Below are positions 34,601-45,793 of a DNA stretch of 64,000 bases, piece after piece; the first letter of the stretch is position 1; each line of letters starts with the position of its first letter. Below the pieces are notes generated by a model, which was not told the origin of the DNA, searched no databases, and saw only the letters and a list, made by a program, of their open reading frames with translations. The position numbers and the translations under genes were made by a program. Origin of the DNA: an uncultured Chloroflexota bacterium (lineage in GTDB: Bacteria > Chloroflexota > Anaerolineae > Anaerolineales > Villigracilaceae); contig CAADGT010000143.1 in the NCBI GenBank assembly GCA_900696595.1, positions 82,496-146,495 of the forward strand, read 5' to 3'.

Positions 34601-35097
34601 ATCCGCGCCCATTCGCGCATCAGGGCTTCGGGGCGGCTGGTCTGGCTTACTGCGAGTTTTTTACACGCTTTGAGAAAATCCCGCCGGGGCAGAGTTCGCG
34701 TCATCAACGAACGGACGGAGGCGACAATGATGGGGGGCGTTTCGGGTTTTTTGGTGAATGGTAAATGGTAATTGGAGAGGGCGGTGAGCGTTTGCAGTCT
34801 TTCGCGGCGGGTGGTGATGCCCCAGGCGGCGTCTTCGTAAAATAGCGGGTTGGGTTCCGCAAATAAATAGCGCGGTGACTTAACCCAAAACCCAAGTTCA
34901 TCGAACATCGCAAGCGCATGGTCGGCGCGGTCGGTGACGAGCAGGATCGGCTGGTTCGCATCCGCGTGAAGAGCGGCAAGAATCGGCAAACGCGCCGCGC
35001 GCGGCAATCCCAGGCTGGGAATCGCTTTACGCTCGCTCAGCTTGGCGAGAATGGATTTGTATTCGGGCAGTTCGCGCAGGAAGGCGAGGAGGGGCAT
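31663..35097 (-). CDS. mfd: transcription-repair coupling factor Mfd
   Basis: A 1144-residue Mfd. The N-terminal UvrB-homology module (D1-D2) ends about 340. The RNA polymerase-binding CarD-like domain is at about 480-560 ([20 protein letters not shown]). The helicase has Walker [20 protein letters not shown] near 630, DEEQRFG near 730, and motif [11 protein letters not shown] near 900. The D7 domain follows. Mfd pushes stalled RNA polymerase off DNA and recruits UvrA. Two in-frame repeat insertions lie inside it (positions 32096-32155 and 34751-34778). The start at 35097 is preferred, because codons upstream come from a repeat array. Confidence 0.95.
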   Translation of the reverse strand: MPLLAFLRELPEYKSILAKLSERKAIPSLGLPRAARLPILAALHADANQPILLVTDRADHALAMFDELGFWVKSPRYLFAEPNPLFYEDAAWGITTRRERLQTLTALSNYHLPFTKKPETPPIIVASVRSLMTRTLPRRDFLKACKKLAVSQTSRPEALMREWARIGYQRVNTVLEPGQFSHRGGILDVWAPTELNPARLDFFGDEIEILRAFDPATQRTLESLDSILITPAREFLADMTESDAPLSEFHIPLLHSQPASLLDYLPQKTLIFADDLGMIETMANEIEEQAVKFRQESVGEGTLAADFPAPYLPWSELNDSLDDYARLELGRSVESETEGGLASRFGHDERFGGRLKPFVDYLAPIVERGEQVFIVSRQAQRLRDLWFEHYPESEHPNLEFTEASLSEGFTLTTHPFPARLLSVHLITDSEIFGWERPQPRSRQRQTADTPESLYADLQAGDYVVHVDHGIGRFAGLIQRQLDGHEREYLTVEYERGDVLYVPVHQADRLTRYVGADGGKPSLDNLGGQAWAETKSRVKEAVQKVAEDLLDLYARRQVAQGFEFAPDTQWQKELEDSFPYVETDDQKRAIADIKRDMERARPMDRLLCGDVGYGKTEVALRAAFKAVMSGRQVAVLVPTTVLAQQHFETFSQRLAAFPVKVEMLSRFRTPREQTEILYKLATGEMDIVIGTHRLISADVVFKDLGLVVIDEEQRFGVTHKEHLKKLRTEVDVLTLTATPIPRTLYMALTGVRDISNLNTPPEERLPIVTHVGPYSSRLVRQAVLRELERGGQIFYVHNRVQTIDAMKAHLEKLVPEARIDIGHGQMPEHQLSQVMHRFGNAEIDILLSTTIIESGLDIPNANTLIVDRADTFGLAQLYQLRGRVGRGAMRAYAYFFRHKKLTPTIEGQQRLEVIAENTQLGAGYSIAMRDLEIRGAGELLGTKQHGFIQAVGFHLYTRLLADAVRRIRTAKNHSANIPIKEFILQPSSLRQAQGNAFSLPLSIPVNVDLPLAVGIPAHYIADQDLRLRLYRRIADVRDETELDALGAEFRDRFGQMPEMTQNLLYQMRVKLRAERIGLAAVGWESGQILLRYPQPANGAEAKRLPDRANGVRGGKGQYWVAVNKEEIWTAKLLDVLASLTAPDGG
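32096..32155. repeat. in-frame repeat insertion in mfd (GCTCAGGGCAA core)
   Basis: On the coding strand, CTTCGACAAGCTCAGGGCAA is flanked by heptamer-like words (ATCCTTC, AGCCTTC, CCTTCAG). It adds roughly [15 protein letters not shown] between the helicase and the D7 domain. Other Mfd proteins do not, from memory, carry it. The same core appears in the gene at 4813. Confidence 0.65.
34751..34778. repeat. four heptamers in frame inside mfd
   Basis: TTGGTGA, ATGGTAA, ATGGTAA and TTGGAGA sit in a row. They encode a piece reading [10 protein letters not shown] in the N-terminal module. Two more heptamer families at 35101-35455 lie just upstream of the gene. Confidence 0.55.
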
Positions 35098-35100
35098 GGG

Positions 35101-35455
35101 GGGAGTTGCAGGTTGCACAGGTTGCAGGTTGCAGGTTACAGGTTACGGGTTACGGGTTGCAAGTTACGGGTTACGGGTTACGGGTTGCAGGTTGCAGGTT
35201 CAAGGTGTATTCCACAATCATCATTCACTATTCACTATTCACTATTCACTATTCACTATTCACTATTCACCATCCACTATTCACTATTCACTATTCACCA
35301 TCCACCATTCACCATCCACCATTCACCATCCACCATTCACCATCCACCATCACCATTCACCATCCATCATTCATCATTCATCATTCATCATCCATCATCC
35401 ATCATTCATCATTTACCATTCACTATTCACCATTCACCATCCACCATTCATCATC
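35101..35455. repeat. heptanucleotide tandem-repeat array
   Basis: Two blocks. At about 35104-35200 the unit is GGTTGCA/GGTTACG. From 35220 on the unit moves through ATTCACT, CACCATT, CATCCAC and CATCATT, all with a period of 7. The array fills the gap between mfd and pth (more than 300 bases) and runs over the pth stop codon. All frames through it are open by chance, but no gene is supported. It is not a CRISPR array: there are no spacers. Confidence 0.85.
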
Positions 35456-36027
35456 CCATTAAACTTGTTCATCGCCGAATTCAAACCGTTCATCACAAAC
35501 TCAATGGCGGCGTCGGCGGCGCGGGAGAGGATTTCGGGCAGTATCTTCGCTTCGTCTTTTGAGAAGTTTTGCAGGACATAATCCTTCGGGTCCATGCGCC
35601 CGGGTGGGCGGCCTATGCCGAGGCGAAGGCGCGGAAAGTCTTTCGTGCCGAGCAGTTCGATGGTGTTCGCCATGCCGCGCTGTCCGCCCGGGCCGCCGGT
35701 GGGACGGATGCGAATCGCGCCGAAGGGGATATCCAGGTCGTCATGGGCGACGATCAGATTCTCCAGCGGGATTTTGTAGAAGTGAAGCAATCCCTGGACC
35801 GATTGACCCGAGAGATTCATATACGTCTGCGGCTTGGCGAGGATGATTTTGGTTTCCTCGTACAGTCCCGATGTGACGATGGCCTTGGACTGAACTTTCA
35901 GTCCGCGCGCGCCGATGCGTTCGGCGAGATGATCCACGAGCATGAAGCCGATGTTGTGGCGGGTGTCTTTGTATTCGCGCCCGGGGTTGCCGAGACCGAT
36001 GAGAAGGGGGGGGGAGGGGGGAGTCAT
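35434..36027 (-). CDS. pth: peptidyl-tRNA hydrolase
   Basis: A 197-residue Pth. The N-terminal LLIGLGNPGREY, TRHNIGFMLVDHL with the catalytic His, YMNLSGQSV, and VAHDDLDIPFG with the second conserved Asp are all present. It frees peptides from tRNA lost from stalled ribosomes and is essential. The family usually ends soon after the helix AIEFVMNGLNSAMNKFN; here the last residues, GMMNGGW, are encoded by the neighbouring heptamer array. It lies between a membrane protein gene and mfd on the same strand. Confidence 0.95.
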   Translation of the reverse strand: MTPPSPPLLIGLGNPGREYKDTRHNIGFMLVDHLAERIGARGLKVQSKAIVTSGLYEETKIILAKPQTYMNLSGQSVQGLLHFYKIPLENLIVAHDDLDIPFGAIRIRPTGGPGGQRGMANTIELLGTKDFPRLRLGIGRPPGRMDPKDYVLQNFSKDEAKILPEILSRAADAAIEFVMNGLNSAMNKFNGMMNGGW

Positions 36028-36073
36028 GGAAGGATGAAAGAGGAAGGATGAAGGATGAAAGAGAGGAAAGTGG
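36028..36073. repeat. purine-rich GGATGAA heptamer stretch
   Basis: GGATGAA and AAGGATG repeat with a period near 7 just upstream of the pth start. The same words flank the repeat core inside mfd. Confidence 0.5.
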
Positions 36074-36083
36074 AAAGTGATTC

Positions 36084-36686
36084 TCAGTTTTTGCGGAGGC
36101 GGAGAAGGAGGGAGATTACGGCGAACAGAATGAGAACGACGCTGGCGCTTTGCCAGAATACTGTGAAGATGGACGCGGCAGGGAGCGAGGCAGGGTTAAC
36201 CGGCAGGGGCGTGCCGGTGGGGTGAGTGACAAGCAGGGTTGGAGTCGCTTCGGCGGATTCGGCAGGCTGGCCGCCGGGGGGCTGAAAGTTGAAGTCGGGG
36301 AGGGTAGGCGGCGGCGTGGCGGTGGGAAGCGGGTCGTCGTTGCGGATTCTCAAGTCGTTGATAAGCGCGTCTTGAAACGAGCCGTCTTTGAGCGTAAGGC
36401 GCAGGCGCAGGGCGTAGTCTCCGTCGGTGACGGCGGTGGTGTCCCATTCGGCGATGATGGGATTCGCTGTCGGCTGGGAAAAGGTTTGGATGACGAACCA
36501 ACCCGCGGCGGGGTCGGAGGCGGAAGCGTCGAAGGTAAAAGCCAGTTCCGCCGATGAAAATTCGGGGGAGTCCATCCTGCCTTGAATCTGAATTAATCCG
36601 CGCAATGTCTCGCCGGGCTGGGGGGCAAGGATGGCGACGGACGCATCCTGAAGGAACAGGGCGAACGATAAAATAAACGCAAACAT
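36084..36686 (-). CDS. secreted membrane-anchored Ig-like protein
   Basis: A 200-residue protein with an N-terminal signal or anchor (MFAFILSFALFLQDASVAI), a beta-sandwich-like domain of about 100 residues (VAILAPQPGETLRGLIQIQG, then WFVIQTFSQP and DYALRLRLTLKDG), a Pro/Thr linker, and a C-terminal helix (SASVVLILFAVISLLLRLRKN) ending in basic residues. This is a type I-like outer-face protein. The domain resembles Ig-like or Gmad-like modules that bind surfaces. GTG at 36707 is another possible start. The gene lies directly upstream of pth. No enzyme motif is seen. Confidence 0.65.
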   Translation of the reverse strand: MFAFILSFALFLQDASVAILAPQPGETLRGLIQIQGRMDSPEFSSAELAFTFDASASDPAAGWFVIQTFSQPTANPIIAEWDTTAVTDGDYALRLRLTLKDGSFQDALINDLRIRNDDPLPTATPPPTLPDFNFQPPGGQPAESAEATPTLLVTHPTGTPLPVNPASLPAASIFTVFWQSASVVLILFAVISLLLRLRKN

Positions 36687-36833
36687 GACAATCGGTAAGT
36701 TTAGCACGAAGAAAGGGGGCGGTCAAATTTTGGCGGAAAAGCCGGGAAAGGATATTGAAATGAGCGGGCAATTCTCGAATGAAGATTTTTCTGGTAAACT
36801 CTGAACGTTCAAATTTATTCAGGAGAACAATTT

Positions 36834-37208
36834 ATGGCACTATCCCGCGCTGAACAACTGGTTGAACGGCTTCGCACCATGCAAGCCGCCGCGCCCGATA
36901 TTGAAGCCTCCGCCATTGTGTCGGTGGACGGGTTGATTATGGCTTCCGCCCTGCAACAGGGTGTGGAGGAAGATCGCGTGTCGGCCATGTCGGCGGCCAT
37001 GTTGAGCCTGGGCGAGCGCATCTCCGGCGAACTGGGACGCGGCGGGCTGGAGCAGGTTTACATCAAAGGCGACAAAGGTTCGATTGTGCTGACCGCCATC
37101 GGCGACGAAGCCGTGTTGACAGCCATGGCGCGGCAGGAGGCAAAACTGGGCATGGTCTTCCTTGAAATGCGGCGCGCCGCCGAAGATTTGGTCAAGCTGG
37201 TCGGATGA
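36834..37208 (+). CDS. roadblock/LC7 domain protein, paralogue
   Basis: A 124-residue roadblock protein about three quarters identical to the one at 15557, including long stretches such as EEDRVSAMSAAMLSLGER. The duplicate stands alone, followed by a strong terminator, whereas the other copy heads an operon. The two may form mixed dimers or serve different partners. AGGAGAACAATTT precedes the ATG. No adjacent GTPase gene is present. Confidence 0.85.
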   Translation: MALSRAEQLVERLRTMQAAAPDIEASAIVSVDGLIMASALQQGVEEDRVSAMSAAMLSLGERISGELGRGGLEQVYIKGDKGSIVLTAIGDEAVLTAMARQEAKLGMVFLEMRRAAEDLVKLVG

Positions 37209-37248
37209 AACATAAAGAGATATTTCAAGCGACATGAAACGAACCCCG

Positions 37249-37283
37249 AATGGGGAGGGCAGAACGCCCTCCCCATTCTCTTT
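37249..37283 (+). terminator. terminator of the second roadblock gene
   Basis: AATGGGGAGGGC and GCCCTCCCCATT form a perfect 12-bp stem around 5 bases, followed by CTCTTTTG. The T-run is short but the stem is strong. Confidence 0.75.
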
Positions 37284-37290
37284 TGTTTAT

Positions 37291-37376
37291 GTCATTGCGA
37301 GGGCGATAGCCCGAAGCAATCTCCTTATTTGAAATGAGATTGCTTCGCCGGGAGGAACGCCCTCTTCACAATGACA
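37291..37376. repeat. GAAGCAATCT repeat, family Q (copy 3)
   Basis: GTCATTGCGAGGG and CCCTCTTCACAATGAC are the ends, with CGAAGCAATCTC and GAGATTGCTTCG facing each other inside. It lies directly ahead of pyrG. Confidence 0.75.
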
Positions 37377-37388
37377 GAGGAGGTATAA

Positions 37389-39036
<1,648 letters not shown>

Positions 39037-39133
39037 AGGGTTGTTTGATGACGATGAAGGGTCGGGTAAGGAAAGAAGAAAGAGAGGGGAAAGTTGAAAG
39101 TGAAGGATGGGAAATAGCGGCTGATTGTCAGAC

Positions 39134-39832
39134 TCAAGGGACCACGATGGTGAGGGCGAGCGTGGCGCCGAAGGCGTTGCCGCTCGCATCCGCCATGCGC
39201 CAGTAACCGGTATAAGTCCCCGCATGTTTGGGCGCATTCACGATAACCGAGACCTCAGCCCAGGTTCCCACTGCGACATTTCTTCCCAGCCTGCCCCACG
39301 ACGAATCGAAATCGTCGTCCTTGACGACGGCAAGCGTGTAGTTGTACGCCCATTCGCAGGAACCGTTATTTTCAACCTTCCACGTCTTGACAAATCCTTC
39401 GCCGGCGGAAACGGTCGTTCCCGGCGGATAGTTGGCGTCGCGGACAAAAGCGGCGTTGTTGCATCCGAAAGCGAGCGCGCCCGCATTGGATGTCGCCGTC
39501 GGCGGGGTGCCGGTTACAGTAGGAATCAGCGCCAGATTGGGCGTGGGGCTGTAGAAGATCGGAGCGGGAGTCCATGTTGCCAATGGAAGCGCGGTATTGA
39601 AAGCGGTCGGCGTCGGGAGAAATGTATTCGTCGGCAGAGGTGTGTTCGTGCTTGCAGGCGTCGGCGTAACAAGAGCGGTTTGTGTTTCGAAGAGATTAGC
39701 GACCATCGTCCCGACGGAAAAGGTCAGGACGATCTCTTCCTCGCTGAGAGTCTCCTCGGGCGGGGACCCGCCGCAGGCGGAAAGCAGACTGGCGATCAAA
39801 TAAATTACTGCAAATTTTCGGAAGGTCGTCAT
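39134..39832 (-). CDS. lipoprotein with NBR1-Ig-like domain
   Basis: A 232-residue protein. The signal peptide ends in the lipobox SACGG. A Thr/Pro-rich linker of about 75 residues follows. The C-terminal 105 residues form an NBR1-Ig-like (four-Trp) domain: FVRDANYPPGTTV, then FVKTWKVENNGSCEW, then GTYTGYWRMADASG. In bacteria these domains occur on surface lipoproteins and are thought to bind proteins or sugars. GAAAGGAAAAA precedes the ATG at 39832, which decides against the longer frame from 40036 that crosses the enolase promoter. It is divergent from eno. Confidence 0.83.
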   Translation of the reverse strand: MTTFRKFAVIYLIASLLSACGGSPPEETLSEEEIVLTFSVGTMVANLFETQTALVTPTPASTNTPLPTNTFLPTPTAFNTALPLATWTPAPIFYSPTPNLALIPTVTGTPPTATSNAGALAFGCNNAAFVRDANYPPGTTVSAGEGFVKTWKVENNGSCEWAYNYTLAVVKDDDFDSSWGRLGRNVAVGTWAEVSVIVNAPKHAGTYTGYWRMADASGNAFGATLALTIVVP

Positions 39833-39858
39833 TTTTTTCCTTTCAAGATGAATACGAT

Positions 39859-39864
39859 TATACT
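39859..39864 (+). promoter_or_regulatory. -10 box of eno
   Basis: TATACT lies 41 bases before the enolase ATG, with CAGGAG nearby as a ribosome site. No good -35 is seen. Confidence 0.4.
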
Positions 39865-39878
39865 TGAGCCGAAAATAA

Positions 39879-41204
<1,326 letters not shown>

Positions 41205-41231
41205 CGGCGAAGATCAAAGCCGAAGAAACTG

Positions 41232-41277
41232 AAACAGGCCCAAATTCCAAGCGAGGCGGAATCCTGGGCCTGTTTTT
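41232..41277 (+). terminator. terminator of eno
   Basis: AAACAGGCCCA and TGGGCCTGTTT form an 11-bp stem around a 22-base loop, ending in five T (41273-41277). Confidence 0.8.
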
Positions 41278-41303
41278 ACGTCGCGGCGCCGTCGAATTTT
41301 AAG

Positions 41304-41365
41304 TTGACAAATACCCTCGAATCGTTATAATTAGTTTGTTGCCCCAACATACTAATTATAACGAT
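41304..41365 (+). promoter_or_regulatory. consensus promoter inside a long palindromic operator
   Basis: TTGACA (41304-41309) and TATAAT (41326-41331) are exact consensus with a 16-base spacer. The -10 box lies in the left arm of a palindrome: ATCGTTATAATTAGT (41321-41335) is matched exactly by ACTAATTATAACGAT (41351-41365), and TGTT/AACA extends it inward. The right arm covers the start codon at 41364. A regulator bound here would block both polymerase and ribosome access. Confidence 0.85.
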
Positions 41366-42599
41366 GAACCCGAAAAATACGGCTGACCAGGCGTTTGTTC
41401 GCGAGACAAATCTCTCGCTGGTTCTCAGGCTGATTCACAATCAGTCCCCGGTTTCGCGCGCGCAGTTGGCGGGGATTACGGGACTGAACAAATCCACCGT
41501 TTCGAGCCTGGTGGATGAACTGATCGAACGGCGGCTTGTGCATGAGATTGGGAGTAACACCGGCGGAGCAGGACGGCCTGCAACGCTGATCGAGATCAAC
41601 CCGCAGGCGGGAATTATTATCGGCGTAGAACTGGGCGTTGATTTCATTTCAGCGGCAATCACGGATGCCATGGGGCAGATCGTCTGGCGCAAGATGGAAG
41701 ACGCCCGCCAGGAAGACGGGCAGGAAAAAATGATCGCCCAAACGCTTCGGATTGTGAAGGAGGCGATGACGGCGGGAAAACGAAAGAATCACCGCATTTT
41801 GGGGCTGGGGCTTTCCACCCCCGGCACGGTGGATATAAACGAAGGCGTTTTGGTCTTTGCTCCCAACCTGCACTGGCATAACGTGCCTTTTGCCAAAATC
41901 TTTTCCGAACAGGTCAAGGTTAAAGTATTTGTGGAGAACGACGCAAACGCGGCCGCAATTGCCGAGCATCTTTTTGGCGCCGCGCGCCAGTGTCAGGATT
42001 TTCTATTTGTCTTTGCCGGAGTCGGCATTGGGGGAGGGTTGTTTTTGAACGGTAAATTGTATCGAGGCCGGAATGGATACGCCGGGGAGATCGGTCATTC
42101 CCCGATCGTGGCGGAACCGCGGCAAACAATCTGTCATTGCGGCAATCGTGGGTGTTGGGAGACTTACGCCAACCAGCAGTCCGTCATTCAACGGGTCCAA
42201 ACGCGGCTGGCGGCAAAACATGCGAGCGTCATTCCACAGATCATGGAAGAAAAAAATACTTCGTTGACCCTGTCCGTGATCAGGCAGGCGGCCGATATTG
42301 GAGATCAGGAGGCAATTGCCTCGTTCATGGAGGCGGGGCAGGCCATGGGGCAGGGAATTGCAGGCCTGATCAATATCTTCAACCCCGAGCAGGTTATCCT
42401 GGGCGGGCCGCTCAGCGTGGCAGGCCGCTACCTGTTGCCCGCCATTAAGGAAACGGTAGCATCGCACGCCATGCCCGAAATTAACAGGCAGGCGGATATT
42501 AAAGTCTCAGCGTTCGGACCCGATTCAAGTTTGATCGGAGCCGCCGCCATTGTAGTGAACGACCTGCTTGCCCATCCTTCAAGGGTGGAAAGGGGGTGA
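41364..42599 (+). CDS. ROK-family transcriptional regulator
   Basis: A 411-residue NagC/XylR-type repressor. The winged HTH is at about 20-75 (SPVSRAQLAGITGLNKSTVSSLVDEL). The ROK domain starts IIIGVELGVDF, with the zinc motif GHSPIVAEPRQTICHCGNRGCWE around 245-270. The sugar-kinase-like ATP site is not complete, so regulation rather than kinase activity is expected. It heads the ABC sugar-import island. It probably represses its own gene through the palindrome at its promoter and might also control the transport genes 76 bases downstream. Its ligand would be a sugar from that pathway. Confidence 0.88.
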   Translation: MNPKNTADQAFVRETNLSLVLRLIHNQSPVSRAQLAGITGLNKSTVSSLVDELIERRLVHEIGSNTGGAGRPATLIEINPQAGIIIGVELGVDFISAAITDAMGQIVWRKMEDARQEDGQEKMIAQTLRIVKEAMTAGKRKNHRILGLGLSTPGTVDINEGVLVFAPNLHWHNVPFAKIFSEQVKVKVFVENDANAAAIAEHLFGAARQCQDFLFVFAGVGIGGGLFLNGKLYRGRNGYAGEIGHSPIVAEPRQTICHCGNRGCWETYANQQSVIQRVQTRLAAKHASVIPQIMEEKNTSLTLSVIRQAADIGDQEAIASFMEAGQAMGQGIAGLINIFNPEQVILGGPLSVAGRYLLPAIKETVASHAMPEINRQADIKVSAFGPDSSLIGAAAIVVNDLLAHPSRVERG

Positions 42600-42675
42600 T
42601 TCACGGCCCATTCATTAACTTCAAACCCGGCTCGACAAATTAAAAATAGATTTCCCTTATAAAAAGGAGAGAAGA

Positions 42676-44019
42676 ATGAACAAAAAGTTGTTTACCCTAC
42701 TGAGCCTGCTGGCGGTCATGTCGCTGGCGCTCGCCGCGTGCGGAACCCCCGCCGCAACCGAGGCCGCTCCCCAAGCGACCGAGGCGGCGACCGAAGCCGC
42801 GACCGAAGCCGCCACTGAAGCCGCCACTGAAGCGGCGACCGGCGGCGATTCGGTCGAAGTGTTCTCATGGTGGACCGGCGGCGGCGAGGCGGCAGGCCTC
42901 GATGCGATGATCGTCGTCTTCAACGGCGCCAACCCTGATATCGAGTTCGTCAACTCCGCCGTGGCTGGCGGCGCCGGAACCAACGCCCGCGCCGTGTTGG
43001 CCACCCGCTTGCAGGCTGGCGACCCGCCCGATAGCTGGCAGGGCCATGCCGGGCAGGAACTCATCGGCACCTACGTGGCTGGCGGTCAGATTCAACCGCT
43101 CAACGATCTCTACGAGGCGGAAGGCTGGCTGGAGGTGATGCCCGAAACCCTCATCCCGCTCATCTCGCAGGACGGCAACATCTACTCCGTGCCGGTCAAC
43201 ATCCACCGCGCGAACGTGCTGTGGTACAACCCGGCCGTGCTCGAAGCCAATGGCGTCGCCGTGCCGACCACCATGGACGAATGGTTCGCGGCGATGGACA
43301 CCCTGCAAGCCGCCGGAGTTCAACCGCTTGCGCTCGGCGAACAGTGGACCAAAATGCACCTGCTCGAAACGGTTCTGCTCGGCTCGCTCGGCTCGGACGC
43401 CTACAACGGCTTGTGGGACGGCTCCACCGACTGGAACAGCCCCGAAGTCAAAGCCGCTTTGGATAACTTCGCCAAAGTGTTGACCTACGCCAACGCCGAT
43501 TCGGCTTCGCTCTCCTGGCAGGATGCCGCTCAACTCGTCATCAACGGCGACGCGGCCTTCAACGTCATGGGCGACTGGGCGGAAGGCTACTTCCGCGAAC
43601 TGGGCAAGACCCCGATGACCGATTACGGCTGGGCGCCCACGCCCGGTTCGGTCGGCGTGTTCCAGTTCCTTTCCGACTCCTTCGTGCTGGCAGTGGGCGC
43701 GCCCCACCCCGACGCGGCGGCCGCCTGGCTGAAGACCGCCGGTTCCAAAGAAGGACAGGAAGCCTTCAACCCGGTCAAAGGCTCGATCTGCGCCCGCACC
43801 GACTGCGACAAGTCGCTCTTCGGCGAATATCTGCAATCCGCCATGGACGACTGGTCCAGCAACATCGTCGTCGGTTCGCTGACTCACGGCGTGGTTGCCA
43901 ACGACTCCTGGAAGACCGAAATTGACACCGCCCTCGGCTTATTCGTCGCCGACAGCAACGTCGAAAACTTCCAGGCGGCGCTCGTTGCGGCTTGCGCCTC
44001 CAGCGGTCCCTGTAAGTAA
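42676..44019 (+). CDS. ABC transporter sugar-binding lipoprotein
   Basis: A 447-residue type 1 extracellular solute-binding protein. The signal peptide ends ALAAC, followed by a repeated TEAA linker of about 35 residues encoded by near-exact 12-base units. The mature fold (VFSWWTGGGEAAGLDAMIVVF, then RLQAGDPPDSWQ and GVFQFLSDSF) matches carbohydrate-binding proteins of the MalE/GanX group. AAAGGAGAGAAGA precedes the ATG. It would capture oligosaccharide outside and hand it to the permeases downstream. The sugar is unknown; the nearby GH13 enzyme suggests alpha-glucosides or maltodextrins. Confidence 0.9.
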   Translation: MNKKLFTLLSLLAVMSLALAACGTPAATEAAPQATEAATEAATEAATEAATEAATGGDSVEVFSWWTGGGEAAGLDAMIVVFNGANPDIEFVNSAVAGGAGTNARAVLATRLQAGDPPDSWQGHAGQELIGTYVAGGQIQPLNDLYEAEGWLEVMPETLIPLISQDGNIYSVPVNIHRANVLWYNPAVLEANGVAVPTTMDEWFAAMDTLQAAGVQPLALGEQWTKMHLLETVLLGSLGSDAYNGLWDGSTDWNSPEVKAALDNFAKVLTYANADSASLSWQDAAQLVINGDAAFNVMGDWAEGYFRELGKTPMTDYGWAPTPGSVGVFQFLSDSFVLAVGAPHPDAAAAWLKTAGSKEGQEAFNPVKGSICARTDCDKSLFGEYLQSAMDDWSSNIVVGSLTHGVVANDSWKTEIDTALGLFVADSNVENFQAALVAACASSGPCK

Positions 44020-44031
44020 TCTAAAGCGCTA

Positions 44032-44073
44032 AAATGGTTGAGGCTCAGGCGAGCCTCAACCATTTCTTTTTTT
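44032..44073 (+). terminator. intra-operon hairpin terminator
   Basis: AAATGGTTGAGGCTC and GAGCCTCAACCATTT are a perfect 15-bp stem around AGGC, followed by CTTTTTTT. It lies between the binding-protein stop and the first permease start. Such a hairpin lets the binding protein be made in excess over the permeases. Confidence 0.85.
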
Positions 44074-44084
44074 ACGAGGTTTCC

Positions 44085-44972
44085 ATGCTCAGAGACAAAG
44101 ACCGATTCCTCAACATCCTGCTCGTCTCCCCTTCCATTCTGGCTGTTTTCATCTTCGTCTATGCGTTCATCGGGTGGTCGGCGCGCGTCTCGCTCAGCAA
44201 GTGGAAAGGCTTAAACGCCGATTACACATGGAACGGGATCAACAACTATATCGAACTATTCAAAGACCCGCGCTTCCATGTGGACGTCCGCAACACTTTG
44301 CTCTTCACAGGGGTATTTGTCGTCGGCAGTATTCTCCTCGGTTTCATCCTGGCTGTCATGCTGGATCAGGGCTTGAAGGGCGAAGGATTCTTTCGCAGCC
44401 TCTTCCTCTTCCCCATGGCCATCTCCTACATCGTCACCGGCGTAGTCTGGCGCTGGCTGATGAACCCCGCCTCCGGTTCGCGAACCAGCGGCTTGAATTT
44501 ACTCTTCTCCTATCTCGGGCTGGATTCCCTGCAAAACGCCTGGCACACAACGCCCACCTGGGGCATGGCCGCCATCGCCCTGGCTGCCATCTGGCAAATG
44601 TCCGGTTACACAATGGCTTTATACCTCGCCGGACTGCGCGCCATCCCAACGGAATTAAAAGAAGCGGCTCAAATTGACGGGGCAAACGACCTGCAAATCT
44701 ACCGTCATATCATGCTCCCCCTGCTCTCGCCTGTCACCCTCTCCGCCCTCATCATCCTCGGACACATGTCGCTGAAAGTCTTCGACCTGATCGTCGCCAT
44801 CGCCGGAAAACAACTGCCGCTGGACGTGCCAGCCATCTACATGTGGCAGATCACCTTCGACGGCTTGTTCTACGGCAAGGGAGCCGCCATCGGCATCATC
44901 CTGCTCGTCAGCGTGGCGTTCCTCATCATCCCCTACATCCGCTATACCCTAAAAACGGAGGCGCAATCATGA
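44085..44972 (+). CDS. ABC sugar permease (MalF/LacF type)
   Basis: A 295-residue inner-membrane permease with about six helices. The EAA loop that contacts the ATPase reads KEAAQIDGANDLQIYRHIMLPLLSP. The start at 44085 follows GAGGT; the earlier ATG at 44034 lies inside the terminator hairpin and is rejected. Its TGA overlaps the next gene's ATG. Together with the gene at 44969 it forms the membrane channel of the importer. Confidence 0.92.
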   Translation: MLRDKDRFLNILLVSPSILAVFIFVYAFIGWSARVSLSKWKGLNADYTWNGINNYIELFKDPRFHVDVRNTLLFTGVFVVGSILLGFILAVMLDQGLKGEGFFRSLFLFPMAISYIVTGVVWRWLMNPASGSRTSGLNLLFSYLGLDSLQNAWHTTPTWGMAAIALAAIWQMSGYTMALYLAGLRAIPTELKEAAQIDGANDLQIYRHIMLPLLSPVTLSALIILGHMSLKVFDLIVAIAGKQLPLDVPAIYMWQITFDGLFYGKGAAIGIILLVSVAFLIIPYIRYTLKTEAQS

Positions 44973-45790
44973 ATCCGAAACTCCGCATCGGAAAAACATG
45001 GTTATACATTCCGCTCCTCCTCATGACGGCTTTTTATCTGCTGCCGATGTACGTCATGCTTGTAACCGGCTTCAAAAGTTTCGCGGAAATTGACCTGAAG
45101 ACCATGTGGAACCTGCCCAAAGGCATCGCTTTCGACAACTACATCGAGGCATGGAAAAACCTCGCGCCCCACCTGAAAAACAGTTTCCTGATGGTCGTCC
45201 CAGCCACGCTGCTTTCCTCCGCGCTCGGCTCCCTGAATGGATTCATCCTTGCCAAATGGAAATTCAAAGGCGCCGACATCGTCTTCCCGCTGATCCTCTT
45301 CGGCATGTTCATCCCCTATCAAAGCATCATGATCCCGCTCGTACAATTCATGAACTATTCCGGAATCAGCGGACTGCCCGGGCTGGCGCTCGCGCACATC
45401 ATCTACGGCATCCCCATCACCACGCTCACCTTCCGCAACTACTACGCCAGCCTGCCGCAGGAACTGCTCGAAGCCGCCAAAATGGACGGAGCGGACATGC
45501 TCGGCATCTATCGCCACATCCTGCTCCCCATATCGCTTCCCAGTTTTGTCGTCGTTCTCATCTGGCAGTTCACCTCCGCATGGAACGACTTCCTCTTCGC
45601 CGTCATCCTGACCGGCAACAAAGAATGGCCCATCACCGTGGCGCTCAACAACATGGCCGGCAGTCAAATCATCGCCTGGAACGTGCAAATGGCCGGGTCG
45701 CTCCTCGCCGCGTTGCCCACCCTTTTGGTTTACATCTTCCTCGGCAGGTACTTCCTGCGCGGGTTGCTGGCAGGCTCCCTCAAAGGCTGA
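44969..45790 (+). CDS. ABC sugar permease (MalG/LacG type)
   Basis: A 273-residue permease with about six helices. The EAA loop reads LLEAAKMDGADMLGIYRHILLPISLP. The ATGA overlap with the upstream permease indicates coupled translation. MalG-type permeases pair with MalF-type ones in a single transporter. Length is normal. Confidence 0.92.
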   Translation: MNPKLRIGKTWLYIPLLLMTAFYLLPMYVMLVTGFKSFAEIDLKTMWNLPKGIAFDNYIEAWKNLAPHLKNSFLMVVPATLLSSALGSLNGFILAKWKFKGADIVFPLILFGMFIPYQSIMIPLVQFMNYSGISGLPGLALAHIIYGIPITTLTFRNYYASLPQELLEAAKMDGADMLGIYRHILLPISLPSFVVVLIWQFTSAWNDFLFAVILTGNKEWPITVALNNMAGSQIIAWNVQMAGSLLAALPTLLVYIFLGRYFLRGLLAGSLKG

Positions 45791-45793
45791 TGC

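Noticed and set aside
35101..35455. CRISPR array
   Set aside because: The period is 7 bases with no spacers, no long direct repeats and no cas genes nearby.
35042..35581. Long open frames through the heptamer array
   Set aside because: They are translations of low-complexity repeats in three frames at once and have no codon-use support.
44034..44084. Upstream start for the first permease
   Set aside because: The ATG lies in the terminator hairpin, and GAGGT marks the later start at 44085.
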